DNA from: Paenibacillus sp. EZ-K15
GTDB taxonomy: Bacteria > Bacillota > Bacilli > Paenibacillales > Paenibacillaceae
Length of the DNA stretch: 64,000 nt
Direction: 5' to 3'
Assembly: GCF_002573715.1 (NCBI RefSeq)
Contig: NZ_PDHM01000012.1
Span: 249,368-313,367 of the forward strand
The notes beneath the pieces were generated by a model. The model was not told where the DNA came from. It saw only the letters and a program-made list of their open reading frames with translations, and did not search any database. The position numbers were made by a program, and so were the translations under genes. Shown here in pieces: positions 26,629-35,692 of this stretch. The stretch's first letter is position 1; every line of letters begins with the position of its first letter.

Positions 26629-27585
26629 ATGAATATCCATATTATCGGAGCTGGCTCATTGGGGCTATTATATGCGGGTAAACTTGCGAATTCAGGGTGC
26701 CGTGTCACGTTATGGTGCCGAAGCGAGGAGCAGGCGGACAAGCTTCGGGCTTCCGGCATAACCATCGAGGAGAAGGGTGAGCACCAGGTCGTTGACGCCC
26801 ATGCGTTCTCGGTCTGTTCATGGTCATCCTTTGCGCAGTCGGGTGGCGCTGCCGATGCGGATTATCTGTTCCTCATGTTGAAGCAGCAAGGGATCGAAGA
26901 GATGGCAACGGAGATACTGGCTCAATATGGTCAAGAACATCGCAGACTAATATGTTTTCAGAACGGTACAGGCCATTTGGAGCGGCTTCAGGACCTGCTG
27001 CCGGTATGGACGATCTACGCTGCCATTACTACGGAAGGAGCCAAGCGTTCAAGCATCGTCTCTGTTTTGCATGCCGGTCATGGAACGACGACAATCGGCA
27101 AAATGATGCCCGCTGGGAGCCCATTAGATCCTTTCGCTCAAGAAAATCATGAAATTGAACTGGTTAAACAGCTGAATAGAGCAGGATTTGAAGCTTTTTT
27201 GTCGAATCAAATGGATGAGATGATTTATCGCAAGCTGCTGGTGAACGCAGTCATTAATCCATTGACTGCATTGTGGCGGATTCCTAACGGAGAGCTGTTA
27301 TCTTCCCCTGAACGAGTCAGGCTTATGAAGCGGTTATATCATGAAGGGATCGCCGTATATGAAGCGGGTGGAATTCCTTACGGAAGCGGGCTGTGGGAAT
27401 GGATTGTATCCGTCTGCCAATCGACTTCAGGTAACACGTCCTCCATGCTTAAGGATGTAATGGACGGCAGAACGACGGAAGTTGCCTGGATTAACGGAAG
27501 TATTGTCCGTTTGGGCCAAAAATATGGCATTTCTGTGCCAACACACGAGCTGGTCTCGCAGCTCATCGAGGGGATGAATACATAG
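26629..27585 (+). CDS. panE: 2-dehydropantoate 2-reductase
   Basis: Reduces ketopantoate to pantoate with NADPH in pantothenate/coenzyme A synthesis. The 318-residue ApbA/PanE protein has the Rossmann motif IIGAGSLGLLYAGKLA at residues 5-20, the FQNGTGHLERL segment, and the C-terminal helical domain with KLLVNAVINPLTALW, which contains the catalytic lysine. No other pantothenate genes are near, as is usual for ylbQ-type loci. GGGGGATT lies before the ATG. It is followed 11 nt later by the DUF3397 gene. Confidence 0.93.
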   Translation: MNIHIIGAGSLGLLYAGKLANSGCRVTLWCRSEEQADKLRASGITIEEKGEHQVVDAHAFSVCSWSSFAQSGGAADADYLFLMLKQQGIEEMATEILAQYGQEHRRLICFQNGTGHLERLQDLLPVWTIYAAITTEGAKRSSIVSVLHAGHGTTTIGKMMPAGSPLDPFAQENHEIELVKQLNRAGFEAFLSNQMDEMIYRKLLVNAVINPLTALWRIPNGELLSSPERVRLMKRLYHEGIAVYEAGGIPYGSGLWEWIVSVCQSTSGNTSSMLKDVMDGRTTEVAWINGSIVRLGQKYGISVPTHELVSQLIEGMNT

Positions 27586-27596
27586 GGGGTCTTAGC

Positions 27597-27983
27597 ATGG
27601 GTTTCTTGCAGGGGCTGTTTCAAACATTAAGTTCTTTTCCGTTCATTCCGTTTTTACTGGTTTATTTCGTTGTCTTGCAAAGAAATAAAAATCGAAAGCA
27701 AGCGCTGGAGCTGGCCATGGATGTCACCACATTTTTTATGCTGTTTTCGGTCTCCGCCTTGTTTAATAATACATTCCAGTCCAAATTCGGTTTCTATCTC
27801 ATTCTCCTCATGCTGCTCGTTGCAGCGGGGTTGATCGGTAGTGCGCAGAACCGCTGGAAAGGCAAGGTTAACGGTAAAAGGCTGCTGCGCGCCGTGTGGC
27901 GTCTCGGGTTTGTCAGCATGAGTTTCGGGTACATCATATTCACATTTTTTGGCGTCCTCTCCTACATAATTAAGATGATGTAA
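27597..27983 (+). CDS. DUF3397 family membrane protein
   Basis: A 128-residue protein with four hydrophobic segments, resembling DUF3397 proteins that in Bacilli sit between ketopantoate reductase and bshC/the dcw cluster. Function unknown. GGGGGTC precedes the ATG. It is probably co-transcribed with panE and ends at its own terminator. Confidence 0.85.
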   Translation: MGFLQGLFQTLSSFPFIPFLLVYFVVLQRNKNRKQALELAMDVTTFFMLFSVSALFNNTFQSKFGFYLILLMLLVAAGLIGSAQNRWKGKVNGKRLLRAVWRLGFVSMSFGYIIFTFFGVLSYIIKMM

Positions 27984-28011
27984 GAACAATCTAATAACTA
28001 GAATTTTATGA

Positions 28012-28046
28012 TAAATCTGTTTGATCTTTGGGTCAGGCAGATTTTT
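28012..28046 (+). terminator. terminator after DUF3397
   Basis: AAATCTG pairs with CAGATTT, with an inner TGA/TCA pairing and a T-run. Confidence 0.75.
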
Positions 28047-28084
28047 CAATTTATTGATTTCTGGATTTTTTTGACCACTGGTTG

Positions 28085-28090
28085 TATAAT
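28085..28090 (+). promoter_or_regulatory. possible -10 element of the opp operon
   Basis: TATAAT lies 43 nt before the oppA start. The best upstream hexamers (TGGATT at 28062 with a 17-nt spacer, TTGATT further away) are poor, so an activator may be needed or the element may be wrong. Confidence 0.35.
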
Positions 28091-28132
28091 CGATAAGCAT
28101 ATACCTAAAATCTATGAGGGGGATACCGCAAG

Positions 28133-29794
28133 ATGAAGAAACAAAAGAAATTAATGCTTCTTATGACGTTAATTCTTGCTTTCAGCTCAGTTTTAGCAGC
28201 ATGTGGAGCTGACAAGAACGATGGCGCCAATAAAGGCGGAACGGCGGACAAGCCTAAAGAGCAAGTCTTCCGTATGAACCTTGCTTCCGACCCTCCTACA
28301 TTGGATCCGGGCTTGGCTCAGGATAACACGTCGAATACAGTAATCAGTGCTGTGTTTGAAGGTTTGGTTCGGAAGGGTGCAGATGGCTCAGAAGAGCCTG
28401 GCGTAGCCGAAAAATGGGATGTTTCTGAAGATGGATTGAAATATGTCTTCACCCTTCGCAAAGATGCCAAATGGAGTAACGGCGATTCAGTAACGGCAAA
28501 AGATTTTGAGTATGCATGGAAACGCGTACTTGATCCGAACTTTACTCCAGCATCACCATATGCGTATCAGCTCTATTACATTAAGAACGCTGAAGCTTAC
28601 AATCTTGGAGAGATCAAAGACGCCAATGAAGTCGGCGTAAAAGCAACCGATGATTATACGCTCGAAGTTACGCTGGCAAACCCAACGCCATACTTCCTCA
28701 GCTTGATGTCATTCCAAACCTACTTCCCGATTCACAACTCCGTTGAAGGTAATGCTTCTTGGGCAACCAAACCGGAAACATTGATTGGTAATGGTCCGTT
28801 CAAAGTTTCACAAATGACCAAAGGTCAAAAGATCGAGCTTGTGAAGAACGACCAATATTGGGACAAGGATGCAATCAAACTAGAAAAAGTTCAAATGAGT
28901 ATCGTGAACAGCTCTGCAACTGAACTTTCAAGCTATCGTAACGATGAATTGGATTATGCAGGACATCCAACAGGAAATATTCCGACGGATCAGCTGAATG
29001 CGATCAAGAAGGAATTGGGCGATGAACTGATGATCAAAGGTATTTCATCGACGTATTTCTATATCTTTAACACAACAGAAGAACCTTTTGACAATGTGAA
29101 CATCCGTAAAGCTTTCGCAATGGCGATTGATCGTCAGGCGATCGTAGAGAAAATCACGCAAGGTGGACAACTTCCTGCACATGGTTTTGTTCCTCCTGGT
29201 ATCAAGGGTGAGTCCGACGAGTACCGTAAAGAGGTACCTGATACTTACTTCGATGAAAATCTTGAAGAAGCTAAGAAACTGCTCGAGCAAGGTATGAAGG
29301 AAAAAGGCTATACCACATTACCGGAAGTTACTTTAATCCATAACTCCGATGACAACCACAAGAAAATTGCGCTTGCTATTGCAGATATGTGGAAGAACAA
29401 TCTCGGCGTTACTGTGAAGGTACAAAACCAAGAGTGGGGCGTATTCCTGAAGAACCGTACGGATTTGAACTATCAAATTGCCCGTTCCGGTTGGGGAGCA
29501 GACTATAACGACCCGATGACTTATATCGATATGTGGACATCCAAAGGCGGTAACAACGATACTGGCTTCAAGAGCGAAGAATATGACCAACTTGTGAAGG
29601 ATGCTTATGCAACTAGCGATAACGCTAAACGCATGGAGCTGATGTCCAAAGCTGAGAAAATTCTCGTTGAAGACAACCAAGTTGTTATGCCGATCTACTA
29701 CTACTCCAGCGTGTCCCTGGTTAAACCATGGGTGAAGAATCTTCATCTGGATTATAAGGGTGATATCGATTTCACACGTGCATATATCGAGTAG
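28133..29794 (+). CDS. oppA: oligopeptide ABC transporter substrate-binding lipoprotein
   Basis: A 553-residue family 5 (OppA) binding protein that captures peptides outside the cell for the Opp permease. The signal peptide ends with the lipobox VLAAC (Cys at about residue 24). The domain signature DPPTLDPGLAQDNTS near the start, VAEKWDVSEDGLKYVFTLR and GADYNDPMTYIDMW are typical. First gene of oppA-oppB-oppC-oppD-oppF. A strong terminator directly after it separates it from the permease genes, so oppA is expected to be more abundant than the rest. Confidence 0.95.
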   Translation: MKKQKKLMLLMTLILAFSSVLAACGADKNDGANKGGTADKPKEQVFRMNLASDPPTLDPGLAQDNTSNTVISAVFEGLVRKGADGSEEPGVAEKWDVSEDGLKYVFTLRKDAKWSNGDSVTAKDFEYAWKRVLDPNFTPASPYAYQLYYIKNAEAYNLGEIKDANEVGVKATDDYTLEVTLANPTPYFLSLMSFQTYFPIHNSVEGNASWATKPETLIGNGPFKVSQMTKGQKIELVKNDQYWDKDAIKLEKVQMSIVNSSATELSSYRNDELDYAGHPTGNIPTDQLNAIKKELGDELMIKGISSTYFYIFNTTEEPFDNVNIRKAFAMAIDRQAIVEKITQGGQLPAHGFVPPGIKGESDEYRKEVPDTYFDENLEEAKKLLEQGMKEKGYTTLPEVTLIHNSDDNHKKIALAIADMWKNNLGVTVKVQNQEWGVFLKNRTDLNYQIARSGWGADYNDPMTYIDMWTSKGGNNDTGFKSEEYDQLVKDAYATSDNAKRMELMSKAEKILVEDNQVVMPIYYYSSVSLVKPWVKNLHLDYKGDIDFTRAYIE

Positions 29795-29826
29795 TCTTTT
29801 GTAATCCATTTATAAAAGACTACGGT

Positions 29827-29877
29827 TCGGGATATATATGTGGGGCTTTTAAACCTCATATATATCCCGATTTTTTT
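29827..29877 (+). terminator. intra-operon terminator between oppA and oppB
   Basis: TCGGGATATATATG pairs perfectly with CATATATATCCCGA and is followed by seven T. Partial read-through would feed the permease genes. Confidence 0.9.
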
Positions 29878-30002
29878 GTATGAGCACAAGGTTTCCAAAT
29901 CTTGTGTCCGTTGGTGAAAGTTAAGGGGTGCCAGGTCCGTTCTAGAATAATACAATTATATAGACGGCTTGGTTTAGAACAACTGATCAGGAGGCTAGCG
30001 AA

Positions 30003-30935
30003 ATGCTGAGGTATGTGGCGAGTAAGTTTTTTTATATGCTTGTATCGTTGCTCATACTGATCTCAGCCACTTTTTTTCTTATGAAAGCCATACCGGGCGA
30101 TCCGTTTATGGGAGAGAAAAAGCCATCGCCTGAAATTTTGGCGAGGCTGATGGAGCAGTATGATTTAGATAAACCGGTATTTCAGCAATATACGAAATAC
30201 TTGGGCAATATCGTTCAAGGTGACTTTGGTTTGTCTATGAAAAAACAGGGGCAATCCGTCACTGATATTATTGTTGATACATTTGGCCCTTCACTTCGAT
30301 TGGGTCTTATCGCGATCGTAGTATCCGTTATTGTGGGTGTCCTGCTGGGGATGCTTGCAGCTCTGTATCACCGCAAGCTGATTGACAACATCGCCATGAT
30401 TATCTCGGTTCTCGGGATCGCGGTACCGAGTTTCGTACTCGCGTCATTGTTGCAATACGTTCTCGCAGAGAAAGCGGGCATTTTCAACGTTATGGGCTTT
30501 GAAGGACCGCTCGACTACGTGCTTCCTGTTATGGCCCTATCTGCTCAACCGATTGCATTTATCGCGCGATTAACGCGATCCAGCATGCTGGAAGTACTGC
30601 ATTCGGATTATATCAAGACGGCGAAGGCCAAGGGTCTTAACTGGTTCGCCATTATGTTCCGTCACGTAATCCGAAACGGGATATTGCCGGTCGTAACTTA
30701 CGTCGGCCCAATGACAGCGAACATCATTACCGGTTCGGTTGTTATTGAACAGATCTTCGGTATTGGCGGCATTGGCAAGCAGTTTGTGGAAAGTATCACA
30801 AACCGCGATTATACAGTCATTATGGGGATTACCATATTCTACGGCATCTTGCTGATGCTGGCGCGTTTCGTTACAGATATCGTATATGTATTTGTGGATC
30901 CACGCATTAAATTGACCGGCGGGAAGGAGAGGTAG
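30003..30935 (+). CDS. oppB: oligopeptide ABC transporter permease OppB
   Basis: A 310-residue membrane subunit with six hydrophobic segments, starting with RYVASKFFYMLVSLLILISATFF. The EAA-type cytoplasmic loop that docks the ATPase reads YIKTAKAKGLNWFAIMFRHVIRNGILPV. CAGGAGG sits before the ATG. The stop is 2 nt before oppC. Confidence 0.95.
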   Translation: MLRYVASKFFYMLVSLLILISATFFLMKAIPGDPFMGEKKPSPEILARLMEQYDLDKPVFQQYTKYLGNIVQGDFGLSMKKQGQSVTDIIVDTFGPSLRLGLIAIVVSVIVGVLLGMLAALYHRKLIDNIAMIISVLGIAVPSFVLASLLQYVLAEKAGIFNVMGFEGPLDYVLPVMALSAQPIAFIARLTRSSMLEVLHSDYIKTAKAKGLNWFAIMFRHVIRNGILPVVTYVGPMTANIITGSVVIEQIFGIGGIGKQFVESITNRDYTVIMGITIFYGILLMLARFVTDIVYVFVDPRIKLTGGKER

Positions 30936-30937
30936 AC

Positions 30938-31888
30938 ATGGAGAAAGAACAAAGTATGCCTCATCCTGCGGCACTAGACTTGAAGCCTGAAGATTTTCAG
31001 AAGATTGGTCCTGATGAGAAACAATCCGAGGTAATACAGCGTGAAAGTTTGTCCTCCTGGAGAGATTCCTGGGAAAGATTGCGCAAGAACAAGCTTGCTA
31101 TGTCCGGCTTGATTATTATGATCCTGATTGTCATCATGGCCATTATCGGCCCGATGATCTCTAACTATGATTATGAAACGAATGATTTGATGAATACGAA
31201 TATGCCGCCTTCATCAGAACATTGGTTTGGAACCGACGATCTGGGCCGCGACGTTTTTGTTCGTACTTGGATGGGTGCTCGGATTTCCTTGACCGTTGGT
31301 CTTGCAGCAGCTGCGATTGACTTGATGATTGGTGTAATATATGGCGGCATCATGGGTTATTTCGGTGGCCGTATCGATGAGTTCATGAATAAGTTTGCCG
31401 AAATTTTGTATTCCATTCCGTACCTGCTCGTTACGATTTTGCTGTTGGTTGTATTTGAACCAAGTTTAGGAACGATCATACTCGCCTTAACCATCACCGG
31501 TTGGATTAACATGTCCTGGATTGTGCGGGGCGAGATTATGCAGCTTAAGAACAGAGAATATGTCCTCGCTTCACGTTCGATGGGTGCGGGAACCGCGCGC
31601 CTGTTGTTCCGGCATTTGATTCCGAATGCGATGGGTCCGATTATCGTTACCTTGACCCTGTCGGTTCCAAGTGCGATCTTTGCCGAGGCTTTCCTGAGCT
31701 TCCTTGGTCTTGGAGTTCAAGCACCGGTTGCTTCATGGGGCTCCATGATTAATGATGCCCTGTCCGGATGGATGTACTATCCATGGCGGATGTTGTTCCC
31801 TGCTCTATTTATCAGCTTGACGATGTTAGCATTTAACATTTTCGGTGATGGATTGCGTGATGCGCTGGATCCGAAATTGAAAAAATAG
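30938..31888 (+). CDS. oppC: oligopeptide ABC transporter permease OppC
   Basis: A 316-residue permease subunit. About 45 hydrophilic residues precede the first helix (KLAMSGLIIMILIVIMAII). The conserved GTDDLGRDVFVRTWMGARISL segment and the EAA loop (EYVLASRSMGAGTARLLFRHLIPNAMGPII) identify OppC/DppC. It is packed against oppB (2 nt) and oppD (13 nt). Confidence 0.95.
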   Translation: MEKEQSMPHPAALDLKPEDFQKIGPDEKQSEVIQRESLSSWRDSWERLRKNKLAMSGLIIMILIVIMAIIGPMISNYDYETNDLMNTNMPPSSEHWFGTDDLGRDVFVRTWMGARISLTVGLAAAAIDLMIGVIYGGIMGYFGGRIDEFMNKFAEILYSIPYLLVTILLLVVFEPSLGTIILALTITGWINMSWIVRGEIMQLKNREYVLASRSMGAGTARLLFRHLIPNAMGPIIVTLTLSVPSAIFAEAFLSFLGLGVQAPVASWGSMINDALSGWMYYPWRMLFPALFISLTMLAFNIFGDGLRDALDPKLKK

Positions 31889-31901
31889 GAGGTGGGAAGG
31901 T

Positions 31902-32897
31902 ATGGAACCGATCTTGCAGGTAAAGGACCTCAACGTATCGTTTCGTGTTCGCGGCGGTGAAGTAAAGGCAGTCCGCGGCATGAATTTTGAAGTCGGCAAG
32001 GGGGAGACGGTTGCCATCGTCGGTGAGTCCGGAAGCGGTAAAAGTGTTACCGCCCAGACCATTATGCGATTGATTCCGTCCCCGCCCTCAGAAATAAAAA
32101 AGGGTGAGGTCATTTTCCAAGGACAAGACCTTCTCAAAAAAACGAATAAACAGATGGAAGCGATTCGCGGCAAGGATATCGGAATGATCTTCCAGGATCC
32201 GATGACGTCGCTAAACCCGACCATTCGAATAGGTAAGCAAATTACGGAGGTGCTGATCAAGCACCAGGGGATGTCTTTCTCCGAAGCCAAAAAACACGCC
32301 ATAGAAATGCTGAAGCTGGTGGGTATCAAAAATGCGGAGGAGCGCTTCAATCAGTATCCGCATGAGTTCTCCGGCGGTATGCGGCAGCGTGCGATGATCG
32401 CGATTGCGCTTGCATGTAAGCCGACCCTGCTGATTGCGGACGAACCGACGACGGCACTCGACGTGACCATTCAGGCACAGATTATGGACGTTATGAAGGA
32501 AATGCAGGAACGCTTGGGCACATCGATCATTCTGATCACGCATGACCTCGGCGTTGTTGCCGGCATGTGTGACCGTGTCATCGTAATGTATGCAGGTGAA
32601 GTGGTGGAAACGGGAACGAAATGGGAGATTTTCAAAAATCCGCAGCATCCTTACACCAAAGGTTTGCTTCGCTCCATGCCGCGTCTGGATCAGAAGAAAG
32701 ACGAACCGCTTATTCCGATTATCGGAACACCACCGGATCTGATCAAACCGCCTGTAGGCTGTCCGTTCGCCGCTCGCTGTGATGAAGCTATGCGAATTTG
32801 TGAACGGGTGGATCCGGGCGCAACGGAATTTAGCGACACGCATATGGCGCGCTGCTGGAATCTGCATCCGATGGCGAAGGAGGCGCAGGGTTCATGA
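31902..32897 (+). CDS. oppD: oligopeptide ABC transporter ATPase OppD
   Basis: A 331-residue ATPase subunit. Walker A is GESGSGKSV, the signature is FSGGMRQR, and Walker B is [12 protein letters not shown]. The C-terminal oligopeptide extension has Cys residues (CPFAARC and later CERVDPG and CWNLH), which in OppD/DppD proteins often bind an iron-sulfur cluster. The end overlaps oppF by four bases (ATGA). Confidence 0.95.
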   Translation: MEPILQVKDLNVSFRVRGGEVKAVRGMNFEVGKGETVAIVGESGSGKSVTAQTIMRLIPSPPSEIKKGEVIFQGQDLLKKTNKQMEAIRGKDIGMIFQDPMTSLNPTIRIGKQITEVLIKHQGMSFSEAKKHAIEMLKLVGIKNAEERFNQYPHEFSGGMRQRAMIAIALACKPTLLIADEPTTALDVTIQAQIMDVMKEMQERLGTSIILITHDLGVVAGMCDRVIVMYAGEVVETGTKWEIFKNPQHPYTKGLLRSMPRLDQKKDEPLIPIIGTPPDLIKPPVGCPFAARCDEAMRICERVDPGATEFSDTHMARCWNLHPMAKEAQGS

Positions 32898-33832
32898 AGG
32901 ATAACCACTTGATTGAGGTAAAGGGCCTGAAGAAGTATTTTAACGTGGGCAAAGGCCAGATTCTTAAAGCGGTTGACGACCTGAACTTCTATATCCGTGA
33001 AGGCGAAACGCTTGGCATGGTGGGAGAGTCGGGTTGTGGTAAATCAACAGCAGGACGGACGATTCTTCGTCTCTATGAACCTACGGCCGGCAGCGTTAAT
33101 TTTAACGGAACGGATATTTACAAGCTGTCTCCGGGCAAGATGAAGGCGATGCGCCGCGATATGCAGATGATCTTCCAGGATCCGTATGCCTCGCTAAATC
33201 CAAGATTCACGGTGTCGGATATTATCGGAGAAGCATTGGATATTCACGGTATGGCCGGCAGCCGCGCCGAACGCAAGAAGCGGATTGAGGAGCTGCTGGA
33301 TATGGTCGGCTTGAATAGTGACCACTCGACGCGTTACCCTCATGAATTCTCCGGCGGTCAGCGTCAACGGATCGGGATTGCTCGTGCTCTTGCGGTAAAC
33401 CCTAAATTCATCATATGCGACGAACCGATCTCGGCGCTTGACGTTTCGATTCAGGCGCAGGTTGTCAACCTGCTCAAGGATTTGCAGGACCGTTTGGGCT
33501 TGACCTATCTCTTCATTGCGCATGACCTGTCCATGGTCAAGCATATCAGTGATCGGGTAGCGGTTATGTATTTGGGTAAAATGGTGGAGCTAGCAGACAG
33601 TGAAGAGCTGTATGCAAATCCGATCCATCCTTATACTAAGACCTTGTTGTCCGCAATTCCGATTCCGGATCCAGAAATTGAGGCAAACAAAAAGCGTCTC
33701 AAGCTGGAAGACGATATGCAGGGGCCGATTTCAGCTGCCAAAGGCGAAGACGGAACGGTTCAACTGGACGTCAAGGATTCGGAATTGGTCGAAGTGTCCA
33801 AAGGACACTGGGTTGCAAAAGCCTACGCTTGA
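32894..33832 (+). CDS. oppF: oligopeptide ABC transporter ATPase OppF
   Basis: A 312-residue partner ATPase. Walker A is GESGCGKSTAGR, the signature is FSGGQRQRIGIARAL, and Walker B is FIICDEPISALD. The C-terminal Cys motif of OppD is missing here, and the tail is replaced by about 35 polar residues. It starts inside oppD, ensuring 1:1 translation of the pair. A terminator follows 36 nt after the stop. Confidence 0.95.
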   Translation: MKDNHLIEVKGLKKYFNVGKGQILKAVDDLNFYIREGETLGMVGESGCGKSTAGRTILRLYEPTAGSVNFNGTDIYKLSPGKMKAMRRDMQMIFQDPYASLNPRFTVSDIIGEALDIHGMAGSRAERKKRIEELLDMVGLNSDHSTRYPHEFSGGQRQRIGIARALAVNPKFIICDEPISALDVSIQAQVVNLLKDLQDRLGLTYLFIAHDLSMVKHISDRVAVMYLGKMVELADSEELYANPIHPYTKTLLSAIPIPDPEIEANKKRLKLEDDMQGPISAAKGEDGTVQLDVKDSELVEVSKGHWVAKAYA

Positions 33833-33867
33833 ACAAGCGGACCTGAATATGAGAAAGCTGCTTCAAG

Positions 33868-33904
33868 AATAGCCGCTGGCATCGTGCCGGCGGCTATTCT
33901 TTTC
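33868..33904 (+). terminator. terminator of the opp operon
   Basis: GAATAGCCGC pairs with GCGGCTATTC over a GGC-containing inner loop, followed by TTTT. Confidence 0.88.
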
Positions 33905-34020
33905 CTTTGACGCAGAATGCCAACATTCGGTACAATCAAGAAAGGCAAAATGTTATAGAATAAATTAAATTTCATGCACAATCTAGATTTGGTTGCGACG
34001 TAGAATAGGAGGAATACCTC

Positions 34021-35652
34021 ATGAATATCGTTCCGGAACCATTATCCCTCGCTTCGCGTCTCGCTCAGGATTATATTCATCACTTCGACCGGGTAAGCGG
34101 GTTCTACGGTGAAGATTACCGCGGCGAGCACAGCTATGCAGAGCGGGTACAATGGCTGGATCTTTCGGAAGACAAACGAATTCAGCGTAAAGCGCTGGCA
34201 GATTGTCTTCGGACGTACAATCAGAAACACAATGATCATCCCGCTGTACATAAATCACTCCAACTTCTGGAGCAGCCAGGAACAGTTACCATGGTTGGTG
34301 GACAACAAAGCGGTTTGTTCACTGGACCTCTGCTTGTCATATATAAAGCAATTACCGTCATTCAAGCGGCCCGCGAAGCGGAAGAGCGCTTGAATCGTCC
34401 TGTCGTGCCTGTATTTTGGATCGCCGGGGAGGATCATGATTGGGATGAAGTGAATCATACGTACTTCCTGAGTCAGGATCAGCAGCTTTCCAAGATCAAG
34501 CTTGATGCCAAGGACGGACTCAGGACGTCGGTTAGTTATACTGACGTTGCTGAGGAAGATTGGAATGCGATGCTGGCAGAGCTCCAGATTCAATTGGCAG
34601 ACAGCGAAAATAAGGCAGATCTGCTGAAGATGGCGAGGGAATCGTTTGACGGTTCGGCTGGACTCAGCGAGGGATTCGCTAAACTCATCAGCTGTATGTT
34701 CGGCAAATATGGGCTAATACTCCTGGATTCTGCAGATCCGGGACTGCGGGCGTTGGAAGTGCCCATATTCGAATCTTTGATTACCCGCAACGAAACAATG
34801 GGACTTTCGTACCAGCAAGCTGCAAGGGATATCGCGGGTTTGGGTTATGAAGTGCAGGCTGATGTATCCGAGAATGGGGCCAACTTGTTCTATTTGCATG
34901 AAGGCAGACGCTTGCTGCTTTACCGAGAAGGACGTGTATTCTCGGACCGGAAAGGCATCATTACGCTCACGGAGGAAGAACTGCTTCGGGATTTGCATCA
35001 GCATCCTGAACGCTTCAGCAACAATGTGCTGACCCGTCCAATTATGCAGGATTCGCTGCTGCCCGTGCTCGGAACGATACTCGGTCCAGGCGAGATTTCT
35101 TATTGGGCGATTACGCGCTATGCATTTTCCGACTTAGGTTTGCAGATGCCGCTGATCATCCCGAGAATGTCATTCTCCATCGTGGATGGAACCGTCCATA
35201 AGCTTATGGAGAAATATGGATTGTCCTTCGAGGATGTTCACCTCCGTTTGTCTGAGAAGCGTGAGGCTTGGCTTGCCAGCAAGGATGAGTTGAATCTGGA
35301 AGAACGATTCAGTCAAACCCGGGAACAATTTGAAGCATTATATCAGCCTTTAATAGAAGATCTTGGCAAAATGCAAAGCGGACTGTTAAAATTAGGTCTA
35401 ACCAATAAAGAAAAAATATTGGAGCAGATGGATTACCTGTTAAGTAAATCCCGGAATGCCTTGGAACAGCAGCATGAGGCCGCATTGGCACAGTGGAAAC
35501 GCATTGAACAGACACTGATGCCGGAAGGGAAACCTCAGGAGAGGGTGTATAACATCCTGGAATACATGAATCGTTATGGATTGAATCTGGTGGATCGCCT
35601 GATGGAAATCCCATACGTTGCTTCGGGCATTCACAGGGTCGTTTACGTATAA
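34021..35652 (+). CDS. bshC: putative cysteine ligase BshC (bacillithiol synthesis)
   Basis: Adds cysteine to GlcN-malate in the last step of bacillithiol synthesis. The 543-residue protein has VGGQQSGLFTGPLLVIYKA (the Rossmann-like nucleotide site), FWIAGEDHDWDEVNHT and a coiled-coil near the C-terminus (EALYQPLIEDLGKMQSG region). TAGGAGG precedes the ATG. In Bacillus, bshC sits directly before mraZ; here an S-adenosylhomocysteinase gene comes between them. Confidence 0.94.
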   Translation: MNIVPEPLSLASRLAQDYIHHFDRVSGFYGEDYRGEHSYAERVQWLDLSEDKRIQRKALADCLRTYNQKHNDHPAVHKSLQLLEQPGTVTMVGGQQSGLFTGPLLVIYKAITVIQAAREAEERLNRPVVPVFWIAGEDHDWDEVNHTYFLSQDQQLSKIKLDAKDGLRTSVSYTDVAEEDWNAMLAELQIQLADSENKADLLKMARESFDGSAGLSEGFAKLISCMFGKYGLILLDSADPGLRALEVPIFESLITRNETMGLSYQQAARDIAGLGYEVQADVSENGANLFYLHEGRRLLLYREGRVFSDRKGIITLTEEELLRDLHQHPERFSNNVLTRPIMQDSLLPVLGTILGPGEISYWAITRYAFSDLGLQMPLIIPRMSFSIVDGTVHKLMEKYGLSFEDVHLRLSEKREAWLASKDELNLEERFSQTREQFEALYQPLIEDLGKMQSGLLKLGLTNKEKILEQMDYLLSKSRNALEQQHEAALAQWKRIEQTLMPEGKPQERVYNILEYMNRYGLNLVDRLMEIPYVASGIHRVVYV

Positions 35653-35692
35653 TGATCAGGAATTCAATCATCAGATCATAGGAGGCCGTTAA

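Noticed and set aside
32211..32867. A 218-codon minus-strand frame
   Set aside because: Antisense to oppD; composition (His/Arg-rich) is typical of a shadow frame.
28133..33832. opp operon as a mobile element
   Set aside because: No transposase, integrase, tRNA gene, inverted or direct terminal repeats flank it, and its base use looks like that of the neighbours.
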